Shown here piece after piece: positions 27,507-36,980 of a stretch of 64,000 nt of DNA. The notes beneath the pieces were generated by a model. The model saw only the letters and a list, made by a program, of their open reading frames with translations, was not told where the DNA came from and ran no database searches. Source of the DNA: Zopfochytrium polystomum (lineage: Eukaryota; Chytridiomycota; Chytridiomycetes; Chytridiales; Chytridiaceae); contig JAIVFJ010000079.1 in NCBI GenBank assembly GCA_025765615.1, forward strand, positions 62,001 through 126,000, in the 5' to 3' direction. A program made the position numbers and the translations under genes. The first letter of the stretch is position 1, and every line of letters starts with the position of its first letter.

Positions 27507-30260
27507 CTATATTCTCAGTGCAGGGATGAAATGGGCCAACTTTGTCCTTCTGCAGATGACAACAAGGATAGAGTCAAATCCATGGGATGGGGGCAGTTTC
27601 ACAATGAAGTCCATGGATATTGATGACCAAGGGCTGATGGCAATTGGGAGGGGCTCCAGAAGTCCATAGGGCTTGTGTCTGCTGGATTTGTTTCTTTGAC
27701 AGGTTTCACAGCTGCTGACATAGTTCTTGATGTACTTCCTCATGCCTGGCCAGTAGAAGTCTCTGGAAACAAGCTCATATGTCTTGTGCTCTCCTGGGTG
27801 TCCAGCTGTTGCTGCATCATGCCTTGTCTTGAGTATCTCAAGTTTTTCCTCTTCTTGGCTGATTTGAATCTTGTGAGGCTTGGGGTCCTTGGAAATAGCA
27901 TGGGCCCACACACTGTCAGGAAGCAATGAAAGGTGTGTCTTGGATGGTGGGGTGAAACCATCTCCCCCTTCAGGTGCAAGGTCTGTTCTTCTTGACAGGG
28001 CATCAGCCACAGTGTTAAGGTGGCCAGGAGAATAGCACAGCTTAAAGTCATACTCAGAGAGCAGTTCAGCCCACCTGGCATGCCTCTGCTTGAGCAACCT
28101 CCTTGCCCTGAAGAAGGTGAGGTTCTTGTGATCAGAATAGACAGAGATGCCTTTAGAACCAGCCAAGTAGTGTCTCCAGAATTTGAATGCTTCCACAATT
28201 GCAAGCAACTCCTTGTCATGGACTGTGTAGTTACACTCAGCACTGTTCAGCTTCCTGGAGTAATATGCCACTGGATGCAGAGGAGCAGAGGGGTCCTGAG
28301 AGCTTGGCTGGGACAGAACAGCGCCAAGGGCATAGTCTGAGGCATCAGTTTCCAAGGTGAAGGGAAGCAAGGGATCCACATGCTTAAGGAGTGGTGCACT
28401 TGTGGTTGCTGTCTTAAGAGCTAGCCAGGCTTGCTCTGCTGCTGGGGTCCATTCAAACTTGGTGGTCTTCTTGGTGAGATCAGTGAGAGGCTTGGCTATG
28501 GCAGAATAGTTGGCAATGAAGGTTCTGTAGAAGTTGCAAAACCCAAGGAAGCTTTGAACATCCTTGATGGAATTTGGAGCCTTCCATTCAAGAATAGTTT
28601 GGATCTTGTCTGGTGCCATGGAGATCCCTTTGTCAGACACAATGAACCCCAAAAACTCAATGGAGGTCTTGTGGAATTCACACTTCTCCAGCTTTGCATA
28701 GAGGTGATGCTGTCTGAGTCTCTCCAAGACAGTCTTGACATGTCCCATATGGCTTGCAGTGTCAGATGAAAATACCAGGATATCATCCAGGTAGACAATG
28801 ACAAAAAGGTCCAGAATATCCCTGAAGATGTCATTCATCATGCCTTGGAAAATAGCTGGAGCATTGGTAAGTCCAAAGGGCATAACCAAGTACTCAAAGT
28901 GACCGTATTTGCATCTGAAGGCAGTCTTCCATTGATCCTGGGGCTTAATTCTGACCAAATTGTAGGCACCTCTGAGGTCAATCTTGGAAAATATCCTTGC
29001 ATGGCTCAGTTTGTCCAGTAATTCAGAGATGAGAGGCAGTGGATAGCGGTTCTTGACTGTCATCTCATTGAGATCTCTGTAGTCCACACAGGGTCTCAGT
29101 CCCCCATCCTTCTTCTTGACAAAAAAGATGGGAGCTCCAGCTGGTGACTTGGAAGGTTGGATGAATCCCTTGTTCAGCATTTCTTCAATGTATTCTTGGA
29201 GGGCCTTGGCTTCTGGTGGAGAGAGGTGGTACAGTGGCTTGAAAGGTGGGCTGCAAGTTTCATCCTTGAGTGGGATTTCACAGTCATAAGGCCTCTGAGC
29301 TGGTAGCAGGTCTGCCTTGGTCTTGGAAAACACATCAGCATAAGGGAGATATTCTTTTGGTAGCTTGGATGCCAGCAAAAGGTCTGATGGGTCCAGGTTG
29401 TCGTGCTCCTCAGCAGTGGGGCTTGAATTCTTGACTGGGAACTGTGATTCTTGAATCTTTGACTGAGAGTTCTGTTCTTGGCAAAGACTGTGAGCTGTGG
29501 AACTTGAATCTTGAATGTGGACTGTGAACTGTGGTACTTGAATCTTTGACTGTGGGTTCTGTGAACAAGAGTCATGGCCATGACTGTGAGCTCTATGAGC
29601 TCTACTTGAATCTTGACTGTGAACTGTGAACTGTGGAACTTGAGTCTTGGCTGGCTGTGAATCTTGAATCAAGGGCTTGAGAGCATGAGACTTGGGGGCT
29701 TGACTTGAGTTTTGGGTGACTGTTCCGATTGGTGGAGGTTGGACTTGACCAGTGACCCAATCAATGGCAGGGTTCTGGGCTTGCAGCCATGGTAATCCCA
29801 GGATGACAGAGAATGTGGGTGAGCCAAGGTCCAATACTTCCAGATTGACCATGGATGGTGGAAAGTCTTGGATGTGGAGGTTTAGCTTGGTTTCATGGCT
29901 GATTTCCTTGAACAGAGCATGATTGGCAAAGTGGACCTTGAGGGGTGTGGATTTCTTGATCGTAGGAATGGCACAAGACTTGGCAAGGGTGGCATCAATG
30001 ATGTTGCAGGATGATCCAGAGTCTATAAGGGCCTTGGTTGTGATGGTTGACTTGGGTGAGAGTTGAATCTTGACATCCATGGTGAGTTGGTGGGGCTTGG
30101 AATCTGAGGTGTTTGTGGTGCTGGTGGTGGTGATGAAACAGGGGCAGCTTGGAGGAGGGTCCAGGGAATTGCCCCTCAGTGAGCCTGGACCTGGGAGTTT
30201 GGGTGCTTCTTCCTTGGGCAGTCCTTGACAGCATGCTCCTTGGAGCCACAGTAAAAACAC
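27507..30260 (-). CDS. pol: Pol N-terminal part: protease, RT, RNase H and start of integrase
   Basis: This is a 917-codon frame, entered by -1 frameshift from gag at 30197-30203. Domains in order are the aspartic protease (LIDSGSS), RT (KIDLRGAYN, FGLTNAPAIFQ, YLDDILVFS), RNase H (LETDASDYALG, VADALSR), integrase H2C2 finger (GHPGEH...CETCQRNK) and the first core Asp (SSISMDFIV). It ends prematurely at 27507 after ALRI, from a one-base deletion. Compared with the deleted relative, the missing base also accounts for the integrase deletion there being 773 rather than 774 nt. Confidence 0.93.
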   Translation of the reverse strand: MFLLWLQGACCQGLPKEEAPKLPGPGSLRGNSLDPPPSCPCFITTTSTTNTSDSKPHQLTMDVKIQLSPKSTITTKALIDSGSSCNIIDATLAKSCAIPTIKKSTPLKVHFANHALFKEISHETKLNLHIQDFPPSMVNLEVLDLGSPTFSVILGLPWLQAQNPAIDWVTGQVQPPPIGTVTQNSSQAPKSHALKPLIQDSQPAKTQVPQFTVHSQDSSRAHRAHSHGHDSCSQNPQSKIQVPQFTVHIQDSSSTAHSLCQEQNSQSKIQESQFPVKNSSPTAEEHDNLDPSDLLLASKLPKEYLPYADVFSKTKADLLPAQRPYDCEIPLKDETCSPPFKPLYHLSPPEAKALQEYIEEMLNKGFIQPSKSPAGAPIFFVKKKDGGLRPCVDYRDLNEMTVKNRYPLPLISELLDKLSHARIFSKIDLRGAYNLVRIKPQDQWKTAFRCKYGHFEYLVMPFGLTNAPAIFQGMMNDIFRDILDLFVIVYLDDILVFSSDTASHMGHVKTVLERLRQHHLYAKLEKCEFHKTSIEFLGFIVSDKGISMAPDKIQTILEWKAPNSIKDVQSFLGFCNFYRTFIANYSAIAKPLTDLTKKTTKFEWTPAAEQAWLALKTATTSAPLLKHVDPLLPFTLETDASDYALGAVLSQPSSQDPSAPLHPVAYYSRKLNSAECNYTVHDKELLAIVEAFKFWRHYLAGSKGISVYSDHKNLTFFRARRLLKQRHARWAELLSEYDFKLCYSPGHLNTVADALSRRTDLAPEGGDGFTPPSKTHLSLLPDSVWAHAISKDPKPHKIQISQEEEKLEILKTRHDAATAGHPGEHKTYELVSRDFYWPGMRKYIKNYVSSCETCQRNKSSRHKPYGLLEPLPIAISPWSSISMDFIVKLPPSHGFDSILVVICRRTKLAHFIPALRI

Positions 30261-31099
30261 AGTCCCTGCTGGGCCCTCCTTGTTTTCTCCTCTTGGCTCA
30301 GAGGACCCTTAGGAAGTGTCTCAACTGCATCCACTTGCATGGGTTCAGGAACTGTAAGAGCTTGAGGGACTGGGGTAGGTCTTGATGTAGTTCCTACTTG
30401 TCTTTGCTTCAGCCTCTTGGAGTAGAGTCTGTTGTCAATCTTGATGGCAAGGAGAATGTACTCTTCCAAGGTCTCAGGGATGTGCAGAGACTGGGAGAGC
30501 ATGTCTTGGATAGACTCATGGAGACCATCATGGTACAGCTCCATCAGAGCTGCATCATTGTATCCAGAGTCTCTGGCTAGTTGCTTGAATTGGTTGGTGT
30601 AGGCCACACAAGATTGCTTTCCTTGCTTGATATGCTTGAGCTTGGATCTTGCTGTCCAAGATGCGTAGGGGTCACCAAAGGTAGCTTCCAGCCCCTCCCA
30701 GAGCTCTTGCAGGGTGGTGGGTGTGCTTGGGAGAGATCTGTACCATGATTGAGCTTGACCAGACAGGAGGGTGCTTGTGAAAAGAACCTTGACTTGCTCA
30801 CTGGGAAATCTTGAAGGTTGGAGAAGGATGACATTCTCCACAGTGGCCATGAAGTTCCTAAGGTCTTTGGCCAGCCCAGTGAACTTGTCAGGGCTGGGAA
30901 CCTTGGGCTCTCTTGCTTGGTTGGCTTGAGGCAGGGGAAGAGCTTGATGTTCTTGTTGGTGAAGTTGTTGTTGAAGCTGGTGCTGCTGGTGAAGGACTTG
31001 TTCTTGAAGTTGGTGTGTCTGTCTTGAAAGGGCTTGTAATTGGTCCATCAAGGCTTGGAAGGCAGTTGCATCAGGGAAGGTGTTGTTTGGGTCAGACAT
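30176..31099 (-). CDS. gag: Gag of the chromovirus
   Basis: The protein is 307 aa and nearly identical to the product of 2809-3732. It has a Gln/His-rich N-terminus, a capsid-like middle and a CCHC knuckle CFYCGSKEHAVKDC. The frameshift heptamer CCCAAAC lies at 30197-30203 on the minus strand, 21 nt upstream of the stop codon, with the same downstream hairpin as in the other copy. Confidence 0.95.
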   Translation of the reverse strand: MSDPNNTFPDATAFQALMDQLQALSRQTHQLQEQVLHQQHQLQQQLHQQEHQALPLPQANQAREPKVPSPDKFTGLAKDLRNFMATVENVILLQPSRFPSEQVKVLFTSTLLSGQAQSWYRSLPSTPTTLQELWEGLEATFGDPYASWTARSKLKHIKQGKQSCVAYTNQFKQLARDSGYNDAALMELYHDGLHESIQDMLSQSLHIPETLEEYILLAIKIDNRLYSKRLKQRQVGTTSRPTPVPQALTVPEPMQVDAVETLPKGPLSQEEKTRRAQQGLCFYCGSKEHAVKDCPRKKHPNSQVQAH

Positions 31100-31126
31100 G
31101 ATGGCAGAGAGTAGTGGGAGAGGGTG

Positions 31127-31220
31127 AAGTGAATTATGATGTCAGGAACAGGGCAGGACAGGACAAGGCAGACAAGGAACTGAGAGGAGTGATGATTGTA
31201 TTGGAAACAATAATTCACTT
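31127..31220 (-). promoter_or_regulatory. Self-priming pair: primer-binding site and RNA start
   Basis: On the minus strand the LTR contains AAGTGAATTAT (31210-31220) and the first internal bases contain its exact complement ATAATTCACTT (31127-31137). The TATA box lies at 31249-31255. The arrangement is the same as in the element at 2416. Confidence 0.65.
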
Positions 31221-31447
31221 GAGGGATGGGACAGGTCCCCCATCCCCCTTTTATACCTTTTGAGAGTGTTCCTTGTCAAGACTCCAAGAAAGTTCCAGAA
31301 AGAGCAATTAGTAATACAATGATACCAATGATACCAATGACAACAAGACAAGTCAGGAAAGCAAAGAAGGTTCCAGAAGGTTCCACAAGGTTCCATGAAG
31401 GAATGTTCTAGAAGGTTCCAGAGGTTTCCAGAGGGTGATTCATAACA
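31140..31447 (-). repeat. 5' LTR of the chromovirus (one-unit form)
   Basis: This LTR is 308 bp. It is 45 bp shorter than its partner because it has a single GAA/TTC unit. Because both LTRs are copied from one template, this length difference arose after insertion or through template slippage. Confidence 0.95.
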
Positions 31448-31452
31448 ACTTG

Positions 31453-31981
31453 GGATTGTTGTTGCAGTACACATCCTGTTGCCAACCAACGCCAAGCATC
31501 ACGTTCCTTCCAATGTTTGCCACCATTGGCAGCACTTTAGCCAGCCATCTGACCCATAGTTAGGAGCTCAAAAGCGCTTGTTCATACAGGTTTGACAAAT
31601 GGCCAATGCCACCAGTGCCAAAGTCATGCAAACAACAAACTGGAATCAACAGAAGGTCCTTGGAGGCAGAATGAGGAGCTCTACTGAGGATGGAGGTGGA
31701 GCAGCTCAGGTTCCAAAATCAATACAATTTCGCTATTTGTGACAAAAAGGGCCTTAACGGTATTGAGTTGTGTAGTAGCTCAGTGGTGATGGCACAGCCG
31801 AATCTGTGCACTGACCCAGAGCCCAGCAGAGGAGCGGCAGTGTGAGCACCTCCCCTGTGCCCCCCAGGAGAACAATCTTCCTGCCATATGTCTGTACAGA
31901 ATTGCCATTTCTCCTTTAAAGGAGAAAGTGCTCCAACCAGCCAGTGGAAGGGAATGGGGTGCTCTGGGTGAGAGTCGAACT
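31453..31981 (+). repeat. Inverted duplication, left arm, part 3
   Basis: This pairs as reverse complement with 44472 to about 45010. It differs by a 14-bp-class indel near 31866 / 44590. Similarity stops at 31981, inside a tRNA-Met gene that is complete in the right arm. Confidence 0.9.
31961..31981 (-). pseudogene. tRNA-Met 3' remnant at the duplication breakpoint
   Basis: Only the last 21 nt of the tRNA-Met gene of the right arm (T loop, T stem and acceptor strand) are present. The sequence then changes to unrelated DNA. It is non-functional and marks the inner junction of the inverted duplication. Confidence 0.85.
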
Positions 31982-32539
31982 TGTACACCTACCAATGCAG
32001 TAGACAAATATTAAAAGAGCTTTGACAAAACGTGCTAACAACTTAATAAACCAAAGTTTTTGGGCTAGAGCTGTAATATCAACACTCCACAATATCTTTC
32101 CAAAAATTGCCCTAACTCAATAGCCTTAATGCTGGAGAAACAATCAGTCAAACAGCTTGTGCATATAAAACTATTTTTGTAAGGGCTTGGGGCTGCCATC
32201 CAAGAAGAACACCAGAATGGTGGAAAAAAAGGAAAAGAAAAAATTTGTTTGTGCTGGAAAGGAAAAAAAAAGAAAATTACGGTAGCGCCCAAAACAACTT
32301 TACAGATACAGATGACAGCCATTGTTGGTGGTGATGCTCAGTTTGGTGATGCAACAGGAAATTTTGCAAAACCTCTCTGACGGCCAGCAATATTTAAAAA
32401 TAAAAAATAAAAGGCCTTGCCTGTGTGGTGTGTGCTTCCACTATATGGAGCAGGCAGAAGGTCATCAATGTGTACCTGTGGAAAGCATAGCCTCTGTTTG
32501 TTCTGGAGACAGGTCTTTGCAGTAGTTACCACCCCAACC

Positions 32540-32591
32540 CGATTAAGGCTCTGGTCTCTCCGGAGGCTTGGGTTCGAATCCCACTCTGCTC
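32540..32591 (+). pseudogene. tRNA-Leu fragment
   Basis: The stretch keeps the end of the D arm (GATTAAGGC), a variable-arm-like TCTCCGGAGG, the T-arm GGGTTCGAATCCC and the acceptor strand TCTGCTC. The acceptor strand is the same as in tRNA-Leu(CAG) at 34539. The 5' acceptor and anticodon loop are missing. Confidence 0.65.
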
Positions 32592-32979
32592 AATCCTCCC
32601 GTTATCTCAGACATCCTCTGTTGTAGTTTAACCTAACCGCTGCAGCAGAGGTGGCTTAACCGTAACAGAACTGTCACTGCAAACTAAGAAGTTTAAATGG
32701 TCAACCAAGCAGGATCAACCCTCTCTCCTTGTGTTTACTGCACAAAGGACTCAACCATACAGATCCCCCTTCACAGAATGAGCATTTTCAAAACTGTATC
32801 CTGACCACATTCCAACCGCACACCGGTTGACAGAGTTTTCCTTATCTAGCATGTACGAAATTACTAATTAAGGGAAAAAGGCAAATTGGTGAAGCCAACC
32901 TCTGACTTTTTTCCTTCTGCCTGATAAAGGCAGCGAGCTCTTCTGCCTGATAAAGGCAGCGAGCTTGTATCAGGCAGAG
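32592..32979. other. Intergenic with a short direct repeat
   Basis: TTCTGCCTGATAAAGGCAGC occurs twice in tandem at about 32916-32960, each copy able to fold on itself. No gene is seen. Confidence 0.5.
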
Positions 32980-33074
32980 GCTCTGTTAACTCAGTTGGTT
33001 AGAGTGTAGTGCTAATAAGCCCTCTTGTGGGCTTGAGGGACGCTAAAGTCACAGGTTCGATCCCTGTACAGAGC
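32980..33074 (+). tRNA. tRNA-Ile (AAT) with intron
   Basis: The gene is 95 nt with acceptor GCTCTGT/ACAGAGC and anticodon stem TAGTG/CGCTA. Loop CTAATA is followed by about 22 intron nt after position 37. The T-arm ACAGGTTCGATCCCTGT is intact. Confidence 0.9.
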
Positions 33075-33620
33075 ACTCTGAGGAACGCATGGATGTGCGT
33101 GGGGTGTGACTCTTCTTACAGTTTGCATTTTAAGCTAGCTCAATTCCTCAGATCAAAGTGACAGTGACATTCTGACTTCTACTACAAGTTTCGTTCTGGT
33201 CTGAATGTGAGCCTGCCTTCAAGGACGATCAGTTTGTCTGTCTTTCCACATTAGCAAAAGTCCTGAGACCCAGTACAGGTGCAGTCATGCCCTAAGCACC
33301 AGAACAAAGGCTTGATTTGGCACATTTATTAGCTTTGACCATGTAACTGTGTTGGAATAAGCTCAGACAAATGCACTCCACAAGTCCCCTGTAACAACTT
33401 CCCTGAAACCACCATCCCACTCACTTGAGTGAAGACAAGCAAGCGTGAAGGAAGAACCATCCAGTGGCAAGGTAATAACTGTGGCTTGCTGCTCTGCGCT
33501 TTGTTCCATTGCAGTAATCTTGCAGCAGACGCACTCTTCTTATTAACTGGGTGAAATAGGCTCCTCCTTGGCCTGACTGGGTTCCTCCCCTTTCCTCCTG
33601 CACCTCAACAAGAAGCAACG
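33075..33620. other. Intergenic, no gene seen
   Basis: No open frame with recognisable content, tRNA or LTR sequence was found between the tRNA-Ile and tRNA-Pro genes. Confidence 0.5.
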
Positions 33621-33691
33621 GGGCTTGCTGGGGATTGAACCCAGGACCTCCTCCACCCGAAGGAGGAATCATACCACTAGACCACAAACCC
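33621..33691 (-). tRNA. tRNA-Pro (CGG)
   Basis: The gene is 71 nt with acceptor GGGTTTG/CAAGCCC, anticodon stem CCTCC/GGAGG with loop TTCGGGT, and T-arm CTGGGTTCAATCCCCAG. Its 5' half is duplicated in the adjoining tandem repeat. Confidence 0.9.
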
Positions 33692-33895
33692 ACTCATGAT
33701 CTTTGTTGGAATATGCACCAAACACGTCATAATCAATAAGAAAGAAGAAGAAAATTTGTCTTTGATTCCATCTGTCTCCTCTGGAATCATACCACTGGAC
33801 CACAAACCCAAGCATAGTCCCTGTTGGAATATGCCCCTGCATACATGATAATCGATAAAAATTTGCCTTTGATTCCATCCGTCTCCTCTGTCACC
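33663..33895 (+). repeat. Diverged tandem repeat with half tRNA-Pro and copia-LTR-like start
   Basis: There are two units of about 115-120 bp. Each holds the 5' half of the tRNA-Pro gene (minus strand), then TGTTGGAATATGC, an AT-rich stretch and TTTGATTCCAT...TCTCCTCT. In unit 2 the 19 bases TGTTGGAATATGCCCCTGC equal the first 19 bases of the copia LTR at 54521. Confidence 0.8.
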
Positions 33896-33930
33896 ATCGC
33901 CACCCCCCACTGTCACAGACACACACTCCA

Positions 33931-33953
33931 CCCCCCCCCCCCCCCCCCCCCCC
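33931..33953. repeat. C23 homopolymer
   Basis: This is an uninterrupted run of 23 C. Runs like this are prone to length error in sequencing. Confidence 0.97.
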
Positions 33954-34538
33954 TCGCTAGTCACAATTATCAATGATTTATATAGTTGTGCATTACATTT
34001 TCAATGTCCTTCACAGATTTGCCTGAGGTGCACCAACTTCCACCAGACTGTAACACATAATCTCTGGATTAACTACACACAGAACAACAACACCAATCAG
34101 CTGAGAGCATTTTGCATTTTTTCATTATTAGAGAGAAATGACATGAACTTGAAATGAACTTGATCTCAACTTGAACAAAACCTGAATTTGGACTTTGCCC
34201 TCAGAGATTGGCAACAGGGGATTAAATTTGCGGCAAGCCCCCATCAACGCAAAGGAAAAAGCAAAAAAAAAAAAAAAAAATCCTTTTCAATTTGACACAA
34301 AGTATCTTTCAAATTGATCAAAAGTCCAGTTCAATGTTGTCGGGGCAGTTTGCTGTCATACATCTGCTTTGCTTGTCTATGAGTGTCCAACATCATTGGA
34401 TTTTGTCCTTTGTATGTATGTACCGTTGTCACCCCTCTGCTGCACAGTACTGTTGCTAAGAGTCAGGATCTGCAACCTGAAACCTGCAACTGACAGACAC
34501 TCTTCAGCTCAGAGGAGTCAGAGCTGTGACAATGTGGT
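33954..34538. other. Intergenic, no gene seen
   Basis: This is AT-rich sequence with an A18-type tract near 34263. No RNA gene or coding frame was recognised. Confidence 0.5.
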
Positions 34539-34619
34539 GAGCAGAGTGGGATTCGAACCCACGCCCCTCTCGAGACTACGACCTGAACGTAGCGCCTTGG
34601 ACTGCTCGGCCATCTGCCC
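34539..34619 (-). tRNA. tRNA-Leu (CAG)
   Basis: The gene is 81 nt, class II, with acceptor GGGCAGA/TCTGCTC, anticodon stem CTACG/CGTAG and loop TTCAGGT, giving CAG. It has a long variable arm (TCTCGAGAGGGGC region) and T-arm GTGGGTTCGAATCCCAC. Confidence 0.93.
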
Positions 34620-35122
34620 TATTTCAAGCTAATAGTCTTGCAGTGCCAGAATCCATCCCATCGCAAACAACACACCTTTTGCCAGCGTAGAGTAAGAGCT
34701 GAAGAACCTAAACTATGACTGACACCTTGTGTGAGATACTCAAGAATCTCATACTGAGATGCAGGAGAAGCGAATGGGCTTGGGAAGTTGGGGGGGTTGC
34801 CTTAGCAGGAAAAAAGATTTGATGGGCAAACGAGAAAATCCAAATTTGCTTGATTTTGATGTCCTGCACTGTATCTGCTGCTGCTGTTATGGTGTGCAAG
34901 TGCGGTTTTGTTTGTGTGTTATTTTGGTGTGGCTGCAGCCAAGTGGCCCTTGTCACTCCTTTTTGAAATTCTTAGCAGTTTTCTTGGATGTGCATCTTCC
35001 AGTCAGGGAGACTGTTTGGAAGACAGGCTTTGTGAGCGCATCGCCCAACAGCTCTTCTTGTCAGATTGGTCAGCCAGAGTGGCAGTGACACCAATAACTC
35101 CAATGCATTCCAACAAGCCTGT

Positions 35123-35193
35123 GGAGGCACAGGGGATCGAACCCTGGGCATCTCGCATGCGAAGCGAGCTATCTACCACTGATATATACCCCC
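35123..35193 (-). tRNA. tRNA-Ala (CGC)
   Basis: The gene is 71 nt with acceptor GGGGGTA/TGCCTCC (wobble pairs included), anticodon stem CTCGC/GCGAG and loop TTCGCAT. The D stem is TATC/GATA instead of the usual GCTC/GAGC. The change keeps pairing but alters the promoter A box, so transcription may be weak. Confidence 0.85.
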
Positions 35194-35304
35194 AGTAGCG
35201 GTCCAGGGATCCCCTGGTAGTAACAACAAAAACTTGCTGTGAAGCCTGTGACATTCCATCTAGTCTCACTTGGCAGGAGCTGGGTGTGTCTTATTTGTAA
35301 CCAT

Positions 35305-35418
35305 TGTAAACAGTCTACTCTGAGTGAGTGAGTGGAACGAGTGAATGAAGTGGAGATGTGTGTTTGTGGGTGGGTCCTTCTCCCCAACTTGGAGAGAAAG
35401 AGAAAAAACTCTGTTATG
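35305..35418 (+). repeat. Nested inverted repeat, left copy
   Basis: This stretch is similar in reverse complement to 41976-42086 (CATAACAGAG...AGACTGTTTACA), with a few indels. Both copies lie in the spacer between the large inverted arms. Confidence 0.8.
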
Positions 35419-35506
35419 AATTATTGATACATAATGATGATATACACGCTGTAATAGTTGCTAGGCAAGCGTGACTGGCACAGGGTAAAAACCTCTCCTA
35501 TATTAT

Positions 35507-35720
35507 CTGCTTGAGCAGAGGAGGAGGAAAACTGTTGACACTGGGTTTCAGTTCCACTTAATACTCGGAGTATTGGTCATCAGCGCAAGCCAGCGCCCCG
35601 GTCTGCATTGGTGGTGGCTCGCTCTCCCATGGGCATCGTGAGAACAATAACTGACAGTCACAACAGGTTCGGGTCCGTCTTGTGCCTCTTGCTGCTAACC
35701 AACCAGTTCTGCCTAACAAC
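35507..35720 (+). repeat. Diverged dispersed copy of an arm segment
   Basis: This is similar to 12643-12812 (and reverse 47057-47228): CTGCTTGAG, GGAAAACTGTT, CTGGGTTTC, AATAACTGACAG and CTTGTGCCTCTTGCTGCTAACCA occur in the same order. This copy has about 50 extra bases in the middle. It is non-coding. Confidence 0.75.
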
Positions 35721-35995
35721 CATTACGCAGATAAAGAGGCTGAGTGCCAGAACTGCACCTCTGGGCAAAATGGGGGGCAGGGGGAGAGGGGAAGATGAGA
35801 AATGCCTTGAAAATGTTCTGCACACAAATTGCTATGGAAAACTGCCTTTTCAACGAAAGTGCAAGGAGTGTGGCTGACGCACAGTTTCAAACTTCATACA
35901 GAATTGCTGGGCAAATTTCCTGGAACAGGCACAGCAGGACACAGTTTCCATAAGAAGTCAGTTTGTGCTGAGGAATTTGCATGCTGTCTTCCACA

Positions 35996-35998
<3 letters not shown>

Positions 35999-36058
<60 letters not shown>
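35999..36058. repeat. (AC)30 microsatellite
   Basis: This is sixty bases of uninterrupted AC dinucleotides. Confidence 0.97.
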
Positions 36059-36060
<2 letters not shown>

Positions 36061-36320
36061 GCAAGAGCCTCCAAATGTTGCACAGGCGAGGAATCACAAG
36101 TGGCGAGGAATCACAAGTGGCAGGACAACAAAGTTTTAGTCAGGTGGAAAAACCCCCTCAACAGCTAGGAATTGTCATGTAAAAAGACTGCACATGAAAA
36201 GTCAAACGACCCAAGAAGTGGGTTTCAACATGCCTTAAAGTGGACCATTGGTATCAGTATCTTCAACTGTTAGGAACTCTAGAGACCTGATGGCAAGTAT
36301 TTGTGCCCACAAAGCAGCAT

Positions 36321-36391
36321 TCCCAGTTAGTATAGTGGCTAGTATCACCCCCTGTCACGGGGTAGACCCGGGTTCAATTCCCGGACTGGGA
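36321..36391 (+). tRNA. tRNA-Asp (GTC)
   Basis: This 71-nt gene is the same as the copy at 13296-13366, but its flanks are unrelated to the duplicated segment. It is therefore an independent gene copy. Confidence 0.95.
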
Positions 36392-36668
36392 GGAGCATCA
36401 CTTACAAAGTGGGTTTTTTTGACAGCAGTCAGTCCAATGAGTTGCCCAGATTCTCATCTGGTGGGGAAGGTGCCAAGCGCAACCACCTCCAGATGCAGTG
36501 GGGGTGAGTTCAGCCTTAAGCACCGTGCTGGAACAGTAGGTGCATGAGCTTCAAACATGTTACACAACGTGCCAGTGCTGGAACAGGAAGATTGCGTAGG
36601 CAGGGTCTATTAAAAGCTGCCAAACAACCACAAAGCACAAGCAGGCACAAATTGAAGAGGTTGGTGCT

Positions 36669-36980
36669 TGTCAGGAACATGGCAGGACAGGACAAGGCAG
36701 ACAAGGAACTGAGAGGAGTGATGATTGTATTGGAAACAATAATTCACTTGAGGGATGGGACAGGTCCCCCCATCCCCCTTTTATACCTTTTGAGAGTCTT
36801 CCTTGTCAAGACTCAAAGAAAGTTCCAGAAAGAGCAATTAGTAATACAATGATACCAATGATACCAATGACAACAACAAGACAAGTCAGGAAAGCAAAGA
36901 AGGTTCCAGAAGGTTCCACAAGGTTCCATGAAGGAATGTTCTAGAAGGTTCCAGAGGTTTCCAGAGGGTGATTCATAACA
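36669..36980 (-). repeat. Solo chromovirus LTR
   Basis: The LTR is 312 bp with intact TGTCAGG...CATAACA ends and the target duplication GTGCT on both sides (36664-36668 and 36981-36985). It is the one-unit form. It arose by LTR-LTR recombination after a full insertion. Confidence 0.95.

Larger units (their letters stand above)
26189..31447 (-). mobile_element. Nearly complete Ty3/gypsy chromovirus
   Basis: The element is 5,259 bp, bounded by TGT...ACA and flanked by ACTTG (26184-26188 and 31448-31452). The right arm shows the empty site near 45015. On the minus strand it reads 5' LTR (31140-31447), self-priming-type primer site (31127-31137), gag, pol, polypurine tract and 3' LTR (26189-26541). 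Pol has all domains but one single-base frameshift in the integrase core near 27520-27525. It is the best candidate here for the family that mobilises the deleted copy at 2416-5515, although this copy itself may be dead. Confidence 0.95.

Noticed and set aside
31768..31820. tRNA-like words (TAGCTCAGTGGTGATGG, then a hairpin) in the left arm, with a mirror at about 44650-44705
   Set aside because: An A-box-like word and one stem are present, but there is no T arm and no acceptor pairing. I could not assign an anticodon.
33931..33953. C23 run considered as a G-quadruplex or telomere-like element
   Set aside because: A single homopolymer without repeat periodicity. A sequencing-prone low-complexity tract is the simpler reading.
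35829..36182. Open frames of 67-117 codons over the (AC)30 tract
   Set aside because: They exist only because the dinucleotide repeat has no stop codons.
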